A stretch of DNA of 64,000 bases from the NCBI RefSeq assembly GCF_000003195.3, contig NC_012876.2:48789276-48853275 (forward strand). The letters are read 5' to 3'. Positions within the stretch are counted from its first letter, which is position 1; each line of letters begins with the position of its first letter. The stretch comes from Sorghum bicolor (taxonomy: Eukaryota > Streptophyta > Magnoliopsida > Poales > Poaceae). Positions 10,632-23,310 of this stretch are shown here, piece by piece. Under the pieces are notes generated by a model that was not told the origin of the DNA, searched no databases, and was given only the letters and a program-made list of their open reading frames with translations. A program made the translations under genes and the position numbers.

Positions 10632-10955
10632 ATGCTAGGGCTCTAGAGCTAGTCCTTCTTCTTTTGTTGTTGTATGTTGCATGGCATGTCTTGTACTTTT
10701 GGATCTGGGCTATGTAAAATTTTATGAGATGATGTGGGAAGTTCAGTGTATGTATGCTGGCAAGTTTGGACGTATGTGAACATTGTTGCTTGAACGATAA
10801 GTAATATGTTAGTGATGTTGTGCGTGGATGATGAATTGTTGTGCCTCTGTTTATTGTGCGAATTTATTCCCCCAGTAAATTCAGTACGGCATAATTCTAC
10901 ACCTGTCTACCATTGATGGCAACTCCTAACGATTGCTTATCATTGGCGTATGCAG
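10632..10955 (+). other. Del-2 ORF0-gag spacer with 3' splice-like end
   Basis: No ORF of note. It ends with CTCCTAACG (branch-point-like, A at 10929), then ATTGCTTATCATTGGCGTATGCAG with the gag ATG at 10956 immediately after. The branch-to-AG distance of 26 nt is ordinary for plants. A second in-frame ATG at 10950 would lie in the removed sequence if splicing occurs. Confidence 0.55.
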
Positions 10956-13900
10956 ATGGTGCAAACGCGTGGCGGGGGTAACAACAACCCGGGTCTTGGA
11001 GCAAGTCCATCCGGAGGTGGGGCTCGACGGAATGAGGACAGAGCACCATCACCGCCACCACCACCGTCTCCTCCGTACACTGCGGATGTGTTTTTTGTGC
11101 AGTTTCTGGGGAGCCAACGCAACATGGAACAAATGCAGCGCAACATGGAAGAAGCTCTGCGCAACATAGCTGACAACACCCGTCGTGGGGATAACCAGGG
11201 CGGTCGTGAAGTCAATCAGTACAGCTCTTTCAAGGACTTCATGGACACCAAGCCACCAGTCTTCAAGGAGGCTTTGGAACCACACGAGGCAGATAAGTGG
11301 ATCAACACCATGGAGCAGAAATTCCGTCTTCTTCGGATGACAGAAGAACTCAAGGCTGAGTACGCAGCACACCAGCTGCAAGGACCCGCTGGAATTTGGT
11401 GGTCCCATCACCGTACTACCTACCCAAAGGGGACCCCAATCACCTGGAACCGCTTCACCACCGCTTTCCGGGGAAATTACATTCCTCCGGGTGTGGTTGA
11501 AATGAAGGTTGGGGAGTTCATGAGGCTATCCCAGGGAACGAAATCTGTGAAAGAATATCTACACGCTTTCAACAATCTTGCCCGCTATGCCCCCGAGTTT
11601 GTGAACACGGAGGCCAAGAAGATTGCTAGTTTCCAGAGAGGCTTGAACCCAAAGATGCTGAAGACCATGGGTACAGGGACCTGGGCTACCTTCAATGCTT
11701 ACATCAGTGACTGTCTAACCCAGGAAAACAATAACAACAACTATAGTGCATCCAAGTCTCGTAAGAGGGCTTTCGAAGCCGGGTCATCCCAGTCCAGGGC
11801 ACCAGTGGCAGGGAGACAGCAATATCGTCCTCCTGCCCCAGGTGTTAGGTTCAGACCGCCACAAAGAAGGAACACCGGACATCCAACGTAGCAGAAGATG
11901 TACAAGGTGGCGATAGCTCCTGCCAAGCCAAAGGCAATTCAAGCTGCAGCACCTGCCGCCAACAATGCGCCCAAGGGTCTGTGCTACCACTGCCACAAGA
12001 TGGGGCACTTTGCTAAGGAATGTCCCTACCCCAAGAGGCAACAACCAATCTATCCAGCTCGTGTGCACCATACCTCGATCGAGGAGATCCCGGAAGGAGA
12101 ACCGGTAACAGCTGGTATGTTTCCTGTCAACCAACATCTTGCAGTTGTTTTGTTTGATTCTGGATCATCGCATTCATTCATGAGCCAAGCATTTGCACAA
12201 AAGCATGACCAGCCAGTTACTGAGTTGGGTTATGTCTATCGCATCAGCTCAGCCGGGGCTGATGTGTTGACTAACAAAACAGTAACAGGAGTTACCTTGG
12301 ATATCAGTGGCCGAAGGTTTCGTGTAAACTTTGTGGTCATGCCAGGGCTGGTTTTGGATGTCATCATTGGAATGAATAAGATGACCGACTGGGGTGCAGT
12401 TATAGATGCTGGGAATAGAACTCTTTCCCTCAAAGACCCGCAGGTGGAAGGTGTGCTTCAGGTCAGGCTACCCCGACGGTTAGACTTTGCTAGTCTTTCA
12501 TGTGCAGTACAGGTGGTTCCACTAGAACACATACCCGTGGTATGTGAGTTCCCTGATGTTTTTCCTGAGGAATTGCCGGGACTTCCTCCAGATAGGGAAG
12601 TAGAGTTTGCAATCAAGTTGATACCAGGTACAGCACCAATATCTAGAAGGCCGTACCGGATGCCACCAAACGAACTCGCTGAGTTGAAAAATCAACTAAA
12701 GGAGTTACTGGATAAAGGGTTCATCCGGCCAAGTTCGTCGGAATGGGGTTGTCAAGCGTTGTTTGTGAAAAAGAAGGATCAATCGTTGCGCATGTACGTG
12801 GACTATCGTCCACTCAATGTAGTGACAATCAAGAATTAGTATCCCTTGCCAAGGATCGATATCTTATTTGATCAATTGTCCAAGGCAAAAGTGTTTTCCA
12901 AGATAGATTTGAGATCTGGGTATCACCAAATCAAGATTCGTCCGCAAGATATCCCGAAGACTGCTTTTTCCACCAGATATGGGTTGTATGAGTATCTGGT
13001 CATGTCCTTTGGGTTGACAAATGCTCCTGCATACTTTATGTATCTGATGAATTCAGTCTTTATGCCAGAATTAGATAAGTTTGTTGTGGTGTTTATCGAT
13101 GATATCCTGGTTTATTCAGAAAATGAGCAAGACCACGCCGAGCATCTGAGAATCGTGTTAACACGATTACGAGAGCATCAGTTATATGCCAAGTTCAGCA
13201 AGTGTGAGTTCTGGTTGAAGAAAGTTCTTTTCCTAGGGCACATTCTGTCTGAAGAAGGGATTGCTGTGGATCCGTCAAAAGTGCAGGAAGTCATGGACTG
13301 GATGGCACCAACTTCTGTCTCGGAAGTTAGAAGTTTTCTTGGTCTGGCCGGGTATTATCGTCGTTTCATACCTGACTTCTCCAAGATTGCTAAGCCGATG
13401 ACTAGTTTGCTACAAAAGGATCATAAGTTTGTCTGGACAGAAGGGTGTGAGCTAGCCTTCCGCACCTTACGAAAGTTGCTAACCACTGCTCCCGTTCTGG
13501 CGCAACCCAATATCGAGAAGCCTTTTGATGTGTTTTGCGACACGTCGAAAAGTGGCTTGGGGTGTGTGTTGATGCAAGATGGCAGGGTGATAGCTTATGC
13601 TTCACGACAGTTGAGAAAGCACGAAGTCAACTAACCGACTCATGACCTCGAGTTAGCAGCAGTACTGCACGCTTTGAAGATTTGGAGACACTATCTGCTA
13701 GGAAATAAATGTCACATCTATACCGATCATAAAAGTTTGAAGTACATCTTCACTCAGTCCGAGCTGAACATGAGGCAACGATGGTGGTTAGAGTTAATCA
13801 AGGACTATGATCTGGAAGTTCACTATCATCCAGGCAAAGCTAATGTGGTAGCAGATGCGTTGAGTTGCAAACCGCACTATCAAGTAGTTCAACTGTTGTT

Positions 13901-15428
13901 TGAGGATGGTTTCAATCTCATGCATCCTGAAGTCTTATGCCACATATAGCTCAGTTGTTCACTTGAGAGTCAAGTCATCGAGGGTCAGAAGACCGACAAA
14001 GGTATTTTCCACATCAAAGAGAAAATCAAAGATGACCCAAAAACTCAGTTTCGAGTTGATGAGAAAGGGGTACTGTGGTTTCAACATCGGTTAGTAGTCC
14101 CGAAGGATCGGGAATTGAAGAATCGCATCATGGATGAAGCCCATCTCTCTAAGCTTTCTATTCATCCTGGCAGTAGTAAAATGTATCAAGATCTAAGGCC
14201 CCACTTTTGGTGGACCAAAATGAAGAAAGAGATAGCTGCATATGTGGCCCGTTGTGACACGTGTTGCAGAGTTAAGGCCATCCATATGAAACCTGCAGGT
14301 CTGTTGCAACCGTTATCAGTTCCAGAGTGGAAATGGGAAGAGGTCAGTATGGACTTTATCACAGGTTTACCAGCAACCAGGAAAGGGAATGACTCAATTT
14401 GGGTAATCGTAGATCGATTGACCAAGTCGGCCCATTTCATTCCAGTTAAGAACACATACAGACCTCCCGAGTATGCCGATATATATATGGCTGAGATTGT
14501 CAAGTTGCATGGTATTCCCAAGACCATCATATCAGATAGAGGACCACAGTTCACCGCTCACTTCTGGGAGCGAATGCATAAGAATTTGGGGACCAGTCTG
14601 ATAAGAAGCACGGCGTACCATCCCCAGACCTCAGGTCAAACTGAGAGGCTAAATCAAGTATTAGAAGATATGCTGAGGGCCTGTGTGCTATCGTCCAAGG
14701 GATCATGGGAGTCATGGTTACCTCTGGCTGAATTGTCATACAATAACAGCTACCAAGAGAGTATCAAGATGGCTCCGTTCGAAGCCTTTTATGGTCGAAG
14801 GTGTAGATCTCCGTTAAATTGGGTTGAACCTGGTGAAAGGAGATACTATGGTATCGACTTCGTGAATGAAGCAGAGAAAAAGGTGCGAATTATACAGCAG
14901 CATATGCGGGCAGCCCAATCGCAACAAAAGAGTTATGCTGATAAGAGAAGAAGACCACTTGAATTCAAAGTAGGTGACTATGTGTACCTCAAGGTTACGC
15001 AAATAAAGAAACTTCAACGTTTCCGAGTTCGAAGCAAGCTTGCACCCGGATATGTGGGACTGTATCAAATACTAGAGAGGAAAGGCCCCGTGGCCTACAA
15101 GATTCAGTTACCTGAAGAGTTGAGCTCGATCTTTCCGGTCTTCCATGTGTCGCAGCTACGGAAATGTTTGAAAGTACCTGAACAGAGGATTGAACCTCGA
15201 GGGATCAAAATAAAAGCAGACTTAGAATATAAAGAGCAGCCAGTGGGAATTGTGGATACCAAGGAACGAGTAACCCGAAACAGAGTTGTCAGAACATACA
15301 AGGTGGTGTGGAGTCATCATGACGATAGGGATGCCACCTGGGAAACCGAGGATTACCTAAAAACAGTTTATCCAAAATTTCATAAGAAATGGTTAGTAAC
15401 CCAAAATCTCGGGACGAGATTTCCCTAA
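10956..15428 (+). pseudogene. Del-2 gag-pol polyprotein, four in-frame stops
   Basis: One reading frame throughout, without frameshift, interrupted only by TAG 11889, TAG 12837, TAA 13632 and TAG 13947. Order: Pro-rich N-terminus; capsid (about 11220-11720); zinc knuckle [14 protein letters not shown] (residue ~343); aspartic protease DSGSS (D~401); reverse transcriptase with FIDD at 13092-13103; RNase H ([16 protein letters not shown]); integrase with an HHCC-type zinc-binding region, then D 14352, D 14535 and E 14643 (35 residues between the last two); chromodomain at the end. Length (~1490 codons) is normal for a plant chromovirus. Start is the ATG after GCAG; 10950 is the unspliced alternative. 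It copies and integrates the element when intact; this copy cannot make the full protein. Confidence 0.92.
15218..15385 (+). other. Chromodomain at the integrase C-terminus of Del-2
   Basis: The segment reading NRVVRTYKVVWSHHDDRDAT, then WETEDYLKTVYPKFH, has the chromodomain strand-strand-helix layout. The core is VVWS...ATWE...L...YP. In plant chromoviruses this domain is thought to direct integration to marked chromatin, often H3K9-methylated. The first aromatic-cage position appears not aromatic, as in the Tekay-type subgroup. The same element also encodes an H3-tail mimic in ORF0. Confidence 0.8.
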
Positions 15429-15440
15429 GGGGGGAAGGGC
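15427..15440 (+). other. Del-2 polypurine tract
   Basis: AAGGGGGGAAGGG lies directly before the 3' LTR and overlaps the end of pol (TAA 15426-15428). It is the plus-strand primer for reverse transcription. Confidence 0.85.
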
Positions 15441-18400
15441 TATAACACCCTAGGTGTTAAGCATGCACTTAGTCTTACCAAAGCAATGCATAAGCATTCT
15501 CATCAAGCATAGCATCATGAGCATGTCATTCATCCCCAAAATATGATTTTATGTGTTTTATTCCATGTGCTTTAATTATGTTAAAAATATGATGCTTGCT
15601 TCTAAAAATGTGAAATATTCAAACTAGATTGAATTGTGTGCAAGAAGATTTAAGAATATTTTTGTGCAATTTTTGGAGCCATGGAATTTGAGAAATGGAA
15701 TTTATACAAAAATCCCCAAAATGAATTTATTTGAAAAGCTAGAACTAGTTTTAATTTGTAATTCAAATTCTATTTGGAATTTGGTCTTGCTTATTAAAAC
15801 AAAGTTGTAGGGTTTTTGTTTTGGAACAACTTTGCTTTAAGGAGAAACAGGTGAAAATGATTTTAAATTGGTCCAAATGAATTTAGAAAAGAATTTGAGA
15901 AAAGAAATTCAAAAATAAAATGGAAAAGGGGGGCAGGCGCTGCTGGGCCAACCCCGCCTCCCTTTCGGCCCAGGCAGCGGCCTGGCCTGCCTCCCCCTCC
16001 CCTCTCTCCCGCGCGCGGACGCCTGCCTCGTCCCAGCCAGCGACGGCCACGTGGCGGCCGTACGCCGGCGTCGTGGACGCGCCGCGGCCGATCGGCTTCA
16101 CCTGGTCGGGACGCCGGCCCGAGCTCCCAGGCCGCTCCATTCGCTCTGTCGCCCGCGCCTCTCTCCCTCCTCCCTCCGCTCGCGAGTGCAGTCGAAGCCG
16201 TAGGAGCTCCGCCGCAGAGCCATCGTCGGAGCAGCTCCGCTACTCACCGCCGGCCACGCCAGTGCCCTAACCTCGACGCCAAAACCACCAGAGCACTCGC
16301 CGTCGTCGCGGTAAGCTCCTGCGAACGTTCTACCGTGGTGAGAGCCCGTCGAGCACCGTGAATCGCTCGTCGGAGTTGCTCCGACCTCGCTGGAGAGCTC
16401 CGCCGCGTCGAATCTCGTTCGTTTTCGCCTCGTTTCGCTTGCTTTTTGGCGCGTTAGATCCGTAGTTCGACGGGGAAGCTCGGAGGAGCCCTTGCGCGTG
16501 TTCTACCGCACCGGAGCAGCCTGGCCACGGTGAGTAGCGCCGCTGTGCCGCCATGCATGCTCGTCGGAGGTGCTCCGGCCATCCTCCGGCCAATCCGAGG
16601 GTACCGCTGGGTGCGCCTCGCTGCGGGGAGCACAATGGTGCTCACCCTGTGGCCGGGAACCTCACCGCCGGCGAGATCTGCTCGTCGGAGGTGCCCTCCC
16701 TCTCGGTCTCGCTGACCAGTGGGGTCAGAGGCCCACTGTCAGCCGCAGGGGGGACCGTGTTGGGTGTAGATCTGGGTGTCTTTAGCGTTTTTGCTTCCGA
16801 TTTCGATTTGATTTTCAGAAAATGTTTTCCAGAAATCGGTTTAAAACTTGTAAAATCCATATCTTGAGTTCTACAGCTCCAAATTTGATGAAATATTTTT
16901 TGGTGTGCTCTATATTTTCAGATCTACAGTTTGATGTAATTGTATGTCATGTTTGAACACTTTTTCTGGACAGAAATAATTAATCCATGCTTTTGGTAAA
17001 CTTAGAAAATGCATAGTAATTAAAATATGGCTTAGAAAAATGTGAAACTTGTTTTGTTGGCTTTGCATGTGTGTTAAATCACTGGGAAAATGTTTCTACA
17101 CATTATTTGTAGTATAAATGAATTTATAGTGATTTAAATGCTTGCATGGCAGTGGTTTATGTTTTTTAATAAAAATTTGGATCATGCAATTAATCTGGTA
17201 TTTTTTGTGGGTGTTTCGTATGATATTAGGCAAATTGCAAAAATATGAAATCTGCTGTTTGACACCTATACCACAATAGAGTAATTGTACTTGCCTTTAT
17301 GTAATAATCTTGTGATTTTTGTAGCTCAAAATAAGTATCCAAAAATTATGAAAAATTTATAGTAGACTTTATGCTTGACTGACAGTCTCCTGCAATTTTT
17401 GTGGAATTTATAGATGAACAGAACTGCATGCAAATTTTGATGGGCCTAGAAATGAATAAAGAGAATTATGAATTGTTATATATGGGTTAAATAGAATAAA
17501 AAGGGGTTTGGTGTATCTTTGAAGCATCATGTCGGTTGCTGGTTACACTTGAAAACAATTTGTAGAAGAGAATGCAATAGATGTTTTATTCAATTGTCTG
17601 TTCTTGGATGATGTTGACTACCTTGTAATGAGCATGACCAAGTGAATTACCTATGCATCATGTCATGATCATTTGGTACCTTCTCATACAAGCATCCACT
17701 CGGGCATCTCGCACTCCACACATGAGCACACATGCATCATACAGGCTCGCAGGAGAACGAGGTGGGACCCGAGGAGCCCGAAGAGACCCAGGAGCAGGAA
17801 CCTCTGGAAGCACCGGAACCGAGGGAAGAGCTATAGGAGTGTCCGGATCACCGACCCAGCACGTTTGAGAAAGGCAAGCACCGAAGCATTCTAAGTCTCC
17901 CTATTCTCGCTAACTTACATGATATACTATGCTTGTTCTACTATACTGCATTTAGGTGATAGGAATTGCTTGATACCGTTGATGCATATGTACTCCTTGT
18001 TATCCCTACTCGTTTATCTACCTTGTCCTATGTAGATAGGCACGGAGTCTATGCTTAGCTTGCTTAGTCCGGTAGAAGTCGGGTGATTCCCTGTCACCTG
18101 CGAGATATAGGTGGATACCTGCTTGTTTAAGCAGTGGTTGCTTTGGGAAAAGAATAACCAAGTGTGGAATGGAATTGGAGACCGGGCAAGGTCTTATGGT
18201 GGATTGACCGTAGTGCCCCTGCCTGTGTCGATTAAGGACCGATCGTTGACGGCCCTCTTGTCATGTTGAACGCATGCCCCACATTTAGCTGGAAGGATAA
18301 GTCGTTCCGACCGCGAAGCCTGAGCACTATCCGGACCGAGAATCGGCCCGATGTACGCGCTGTATTGGTGATGGTTGAGGGGAACGACGAGGGCGCGGCG

Positions 18401-19382
18401 CGCAACCTTGGTATACCTTGGATACCTCGGTCGCCGGAACGGTCCTCGGGTACGGGCGGTGCCTGTTGAACCCGCGAATTGGTCCTGGATAGTGCAATAC
18501 GGTGACCTGTAACTCACTTGATCAGTGAGTGTGGTTTGTGTGGGGAATAAACTCGCCAGCTGGTTAGATAACGATTCAAATCGCCATCGCTCCTGGATAG
18601 TGAGCACTTGACATGAGCTTCGTCCTCGTAGTAAGGACTATGGGACACTTGGGTTATAATGATAAAAGGTTTTAAGAATGCTATGATGAGGTACTATCAT
18701 ATCACTATACTTGCTTGTAATAGTGCAGGTGCAAACCTAGATAATAGGTAATGATACTTTCAACTTGAGCAAATTAAAAGAAGAAAGGTTTATGTAGGTT
18801 ATGATAATAGAATCCTGCGGTTATGCAAAATTGTTGTCAGCTACCCCACTATATAGCATTCATGATCCTTGAAGAGTCTTTATTTTAAGTTTATGACGGG
18901 TAAGTCTAGCTAAGTACATTCTCGTACTCAGGGTTCTACTCCCATGTTGTTTTGCAGATGGTCAAATGTACTATGGTTATTGCATCCTCTGTCTGTACCC
19001 AGCCATGGGTGATGACTAGACCAAGGGCGATGGTCACTCCGTCTTCTCTTTTGCTTCTTTTGGAATGACCGAACTATGGCACTGTATCAGACTAAGTGTG
19101 TGTGTTGTATTTTCGAACTATGAAGCTTCCGCTACTTGAAGAACTTGGTTAGTAATAATTTTAAGAACTCCGATGTATTGTATGAATGTTTTCGAACTGG
19201 ATGTAACTGTGGATGGTGACCGCTAAACTTATTACGATCTTGGCTGTCTGTACGATATGTGGTTTGAAATCCTTCGAGATTTCACAGACTACCGGGATTA
19301 TATTGGCTTAAGCTCGATGGTTTGACTATGCAAATGGTCACTGTTCGGCTTAATCTCTTATAATTTGGTCGGTTCTGTTACA
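15441..19382 (+). repeat. Del-2 3' LTR (3942 bp)
   Basis: Begins TATAACACCC (the usual TG has become TA) and ends GTTCTGTTACA. It is nearly identical to the 5' LTR but keeps the segment near 15910-15990 that the 5' copy lost; that segment is also present in the solo LTR at 52386-56322. TSD TTAAC follows at 19383. Confidence 0.95.
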
Positions 19383-19677
19383 TTAACCGACACAGACGGG
19401 GATAGATCCACACCCAATACCTCCATGCCTTGTTGCTTCACTATCATATTCCCGCCCGGTCTCCATTCATTATTACCACATGGTTATTCCATGATAGCAC
19501 ATATAGCCAACCGTGATCAGATATCCACCTATCTCTCGTAGGTGACACGAAATCACCTGGCTTCTACCGAGCTAAGCATGGCTAAGCAGTATTTCGATCC
19601 TGGACCTACTCAAAGTGATGTATAAGGTGGACAAGGTAGTCATTATGCAGCAAGGTTGTCATATCAATGCCTAATAC
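19383..19677 (-). repeat. Del-1 LTR, second part
   Basis: Continues the minus-strand LTR interrupted at 4895, resuming with TTAACCGACACAGACGGGG. Its blocks (CACCTATCTCTCGTAGGTGACACG, CTTCTACCGAGCTAAGCA) correspond to reversed 7430-7630 of Del-2. It is cut at 19677 by Tat-A1, and the rest of the LTR is not in the window. Confidence 0.8.
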
Positions 19678-20386
19678 TGTTGACACCGTTTTTGGACACG
19701 TATCTGAAAGTTAATGGAACTTGGATCGGTAGGTGAAATAGTAATGACTGGTTGACAAAGGAATTGTTGATGGCTTATGATGCCAATTGCAAAGCAGCAG
19801 GATATGATCAAGTCCAGGGATGGTGGTTGATTTATGCCGATGGTTGATATTGGCGGTTGCCGATGCCGGTGGAGGATGATATGCCGATGATGGTGGAGGA
19901 AGGCGTAGGAATCATCAGGAAGATGATGATGGTGTGCCGATGGCCTAGGATAGATAAATTATTGTTTTCCATAATTATTAGAATTTGTTTTGTATACGGA
20001 TTCCATTTAGTTTGGAATTAGAATCCTAGTCGTGTATGGTTGTAACTCTTTAGGACAGGGTATAAATATAGACCTAGTAGCGATGTAAGAAACAGTCCAA
20101 CCTATTATACACAAAGTTTTTACATCTATTTTTGTATCTACTTTCGACGAATTCGTCACCTCGTATATTTTCTTTTTACTTATGAGTTCTTAAGAACTCT
20201 TCGAGTCATACTTGATGAGTTCTCGAGTTCCGCATGAATACCTCTTGGCCGTGACATCCGGGCGCATCGCTGTTGTCAGGATCGAGTTACCACCTTTGTT
20301 GAATATAAGGTCAAATCGGCTGGCACGCCTTAACATTGAATCGGGTATTAGCCCTTTGTGTTTGCAGATCCACTTTTGCATCAACA
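19678..20386 (+). repeat. Tat-A1 5' LTR (709 bp)
   Basis: TGTTGACACCGTTTTTGG at the start, TTGCATCAACA at the end (TGTTGA/TCAACA inverted termini). A TATA box TATAAATA is at 20061-20068. Its first third is full of TGCCGATGG-like words. It matches the LTR at 25939-26654. Confidence 0.88.
20061..20068 (+). promoter_or_regulatory. TATA box of Tat-A1 LTR
   Basis: CAGGGTATAAATATAGACC. The partner LTR has GCAGGGTATAAATGTAGACC at 26322. Placement in mid-LTR is as expected for the U3/R border. Confidence 0.65.
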
Positions 20387-20393
20387 CATCTTT

Positions 20394-20410
20394 TGGCACG
20401 CCCACTGGAA
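20394..20410 (+). other. Tat-A1 primer-binding site (tRNA not assigned)
   Basis: TGGCACGCCCACTGG lies a few bases after the LTR end, in the expected position. The Tat-A2 equivalent is TGGCACACCCAGTGGGA. I cannot name the tRNA with confidence. Confidence 0.6.
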
Positions 20411-20433
20411 CAGATCTATCATCAAGATCAACA

Positions 20434-23310
20434 AGTCTAATACTGTGTTCGACACGGAGAACATCATTGCCGTGACAGAGGATGACCTCAAGGATGAACA
20501 GAAGCAAGCTATGGCAAGAGCTATGGAGGAGTACAAGCAGCTCTGTTTGAAATCCTTTAGTGTTAACAGGAGCGGTGACGTAATCCAGAAGCAAGAACTG
20601 TCGATGCCTCGGCAGATCACTTTTGAAGCCAATCCTGGTAAATTGCAAGGTATGGTTGACAATGCTATTAATCGTGCTTTGATCAATCAATGCATTGTGC
20701 TGTCCAATACTGTTTTCAATGTTGTGGCTAGAACTCTCAAGGAAGGGCAGGCACCACCTTTATATGTTGGCCCAGCCTATCATCAGCCTGGGTTGTCATC
20801 GGTTACAACTCCATCGGCACCTTCGGCCGTTGAGGGTACCGAAAATATTTCTCCTCCAAGCACATTAGGGATGACTAATGGGCAATCTACACCGATGAGA
20901 ACTAATCTAGCAGCATCAGATGGACGAATTCAACTCAATACAGATCTATCGGCATTGGCGATGTCAGGGTGTGTGTTCCAGAATTGTCAAGTTCCTCCCA
21001 GTTGGTGGGGATATGGTATGCCTCTAGATTTTCTTGCAAATAGCTCTAGAACATCTCAGCTGGTTGATTTGATAGGCAAGGCCCCTATGACATCGGCACC
21101 TCCCGTATCGCCGATGACTCAGAATCCTCAATATTCTACAACTACTACTGTAAGGCCTGTTACTAGGAACATTCAGATGCCAACATTCCAGATGCCTAAC
21201 GCATCGGTGGATCCACTGTCGATGCATCAAAGGTTTATGACTTAGACAGGGTATGTCAACCCAATGATGATACCCAATTATCAGCCATCGGCAGGGCCTG
21301 TGCCGATGAATGCCAACAATGGATGGATAGGCCAGCTTGTCTTTCCACAAATGACACAACAAAATCAACAGGCTATGAGATTTCAGCAGGGATAGATGCA
21401 GCTTGGTTTTCAAAATCAGGGACCAATAAATCAGCCAATGAATCTTGCTCAACAAGTCGGTGGTCAACAAGTTATGGCCAATGCTATGTTCCCTGGAGAT
21501 CGTGCACCTCAGAGACACGTGGAAGCTTATCAGTAGGTGCTAGAACCTCAACTCGCACATCGGCAAGATGCCGATGCCTATTGGGCTGATAAGATAGCTG
21601 AAGTAATGAGATATCAATTTGGGAAAAACCTAAAGTCAATACTTATTCTTATCAGACACCATACCCTCCTGCATATGATTTGATCCCACTTCCAAATCGG
21701 TATAAGGTGCCAGATTTCACTAAATTCTCTAGATAGGATGACACGTCAACTATGGAACATGTCAATCGGTTCATTATCCAGTGTGGAGAGGCTACTAACA
21801 GAGATGAATTAAGAGTTCGATTGTTTTCATCATCTTTGTTGGGATCCGCATTCACTTGGTTTATTTCACTGCCTCCAAACTCAGTAATTACTTGGGCCGG
21901 TCTAGAGAAGCAGTTCCATAAATACTTCTTTTCTAGGGTTCATGAAAAGAAGATTACTGATTTAGTTAGGCTGAGGCAACGTAATGATGAATCGGTTGAA
22001 AGTTTTGTGCAAAGGTTGCGGGATGTCAAGAACAAATGCTATAGTCTGGTGCTGGATGATTGGTAGCTAGCCGATTTGGCTTTCCAAGGATTGTTACCAC
22101 ATATTAAGGACAAGTATGCCTCTCAAGAGTTTGAAAGTCTAAGTCATTTAGTGTAGAGAATTTCTGATCAAGATATCAAGACTTTTGAACCAAGGAAAGC
22201 TTGGAACAAGAAGGTGTCATTTGTTGATGAAGCAACAAGTTCAGATTCTGATGAACAACCAGTCAACGGCTTGGCAGAATGGGTGAAAAACAAAAAGTCG
22301 ATGTCCTGTCCTTTCGGCCATAAAGAGCCAGAAAAGTTTGCTTTTGATATTACAAAAGCCGATAGCATATTTGATTTTCTACTTTAGGAGGGGCAGATTA
22401 AGTTGTCACCAAATCATGTGATCCCATCGGCAGAAGAGTTGAAAAAGATTAAGTATTGCAAGTCTCATAATGCAATGTCTCATAGTACAAATGAATGCAA
22501 AGTGTTCAGACAACAATTGCAATCGACTATAGAATCTGGGAGGATTAAATTTGATAGCTCTAAAGCTCAAAAGCCGATGAAGATTGATCAACATCCTTTT
22601 CCTACAAACATGCTAGATGCCAAGGGAAAGACTAAAGTCTTGACATCGGAAGCAGCTGAAAAGAGCGCATCGATAGACCCCCAACATCACATCAGTGCCG
22701 ATGATGCCAAGGGCAAGGGCTTGATCCAGGAAGGCACCAGTTCTGGGAGACCTCCTCGATCCGGCATTGTGATTACTCATAGGCGCCATCGGGAGACATG
22801 GCAGCAGCATGAAGATCGGTATCGCCGCCAGCAAGAGGATCGTCGCCGAGAAGAAGAAAGGTGCCGACAAGAGTGGAGTCGGCATAAAGATCATTGGAAT
22901 TGCCCATTCTTCATCCACTATTGGGAGCAAAATATCAAGTTACCAAATGTCGGAGACTGCCCTAAGTGTAATGGCTATAATCGGCATGATTAACCAAATC
23001 GCCGATATCAGATCAATGATCGACGATTTAACAGAGAGATTAGAGGAAGGATGTCAGTTCACGATCGGTTGGGGGGCAGGCTCAGTGTGCATGACAGGCT
23101 TGCTGAACATGTTGGTCATTTTGCAAGAAACCAAGAGGAGCTTGAGGAGATGGCAAATGCCCGAGTTCCCGATGAGTTTATATTTTGTAGGGATGCTAAT
23201 ACTTATCGGATGGAATCAAGGGAGGCTCGCTATCAACCAGTGCGGAGGACACAACTTCCTCAATGGTGCCCAGAAGGATTGACAAGGACACAGAAAAGGA
23301 GAATGCAGTG
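20434..23310 (+). pseudogene. Tat-A1 gag, decayed
   Basis: Aligns with Tat-A2 gag over its length. The ATG used by Tat-A2 is AAG here, so the start is lost. A Pro/Gln/Met-rich N-terminal half ends at TAG 21243-21245. The capsid-like part (HVNRFIIQCGEATNRDELRV...) is at 21752-22066 and stops at TAG. A zinc-binding-like motif CKSHNAMSHSTNEC lies near 22458-22500. An Arg/Glu-rich stretch follows (22800-23310), spread over two frames. Several nonsense codons and shifts; not translatable. Confidence 0.8.

Larger units (their letters stand above)
4896..19382 (+). mobile_element. Del-2, complete Ty3/gypsy Tekay-like chromovirus
   Basis: A 14.5-kb element with two ~3.9-kb LTRs, a tRNA-Met-like primer site, ORF0, gag-pol and a polypurine tract. 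It is bounded by 5-bp duplications TTAAC at 4891-4895 and 19383-19387. Integrase ends in a chromodomain, which places it among plant chromoviruses; the ORF0-before-gag layout and domain style fit the Del/Tekay branch. It landed in the minus-strand Del-1 LTR. The LTRs are very similar apart from a ~65-bp deletion in the 5' copy near 5369, so insertion is fairly recent. Four in-frame stops in gag-pol and breaks in ORF0 make it non-autonomous. Confidence 0.95.

Noticed and set aside
20358..20436. Gag start inside the Tat-A LTR (also 26626-26700)
   Set aside because: Needs a TTG start and runs through the LTR end and primer site; the ATG at 26701 is the plausible start in Tat-A2.
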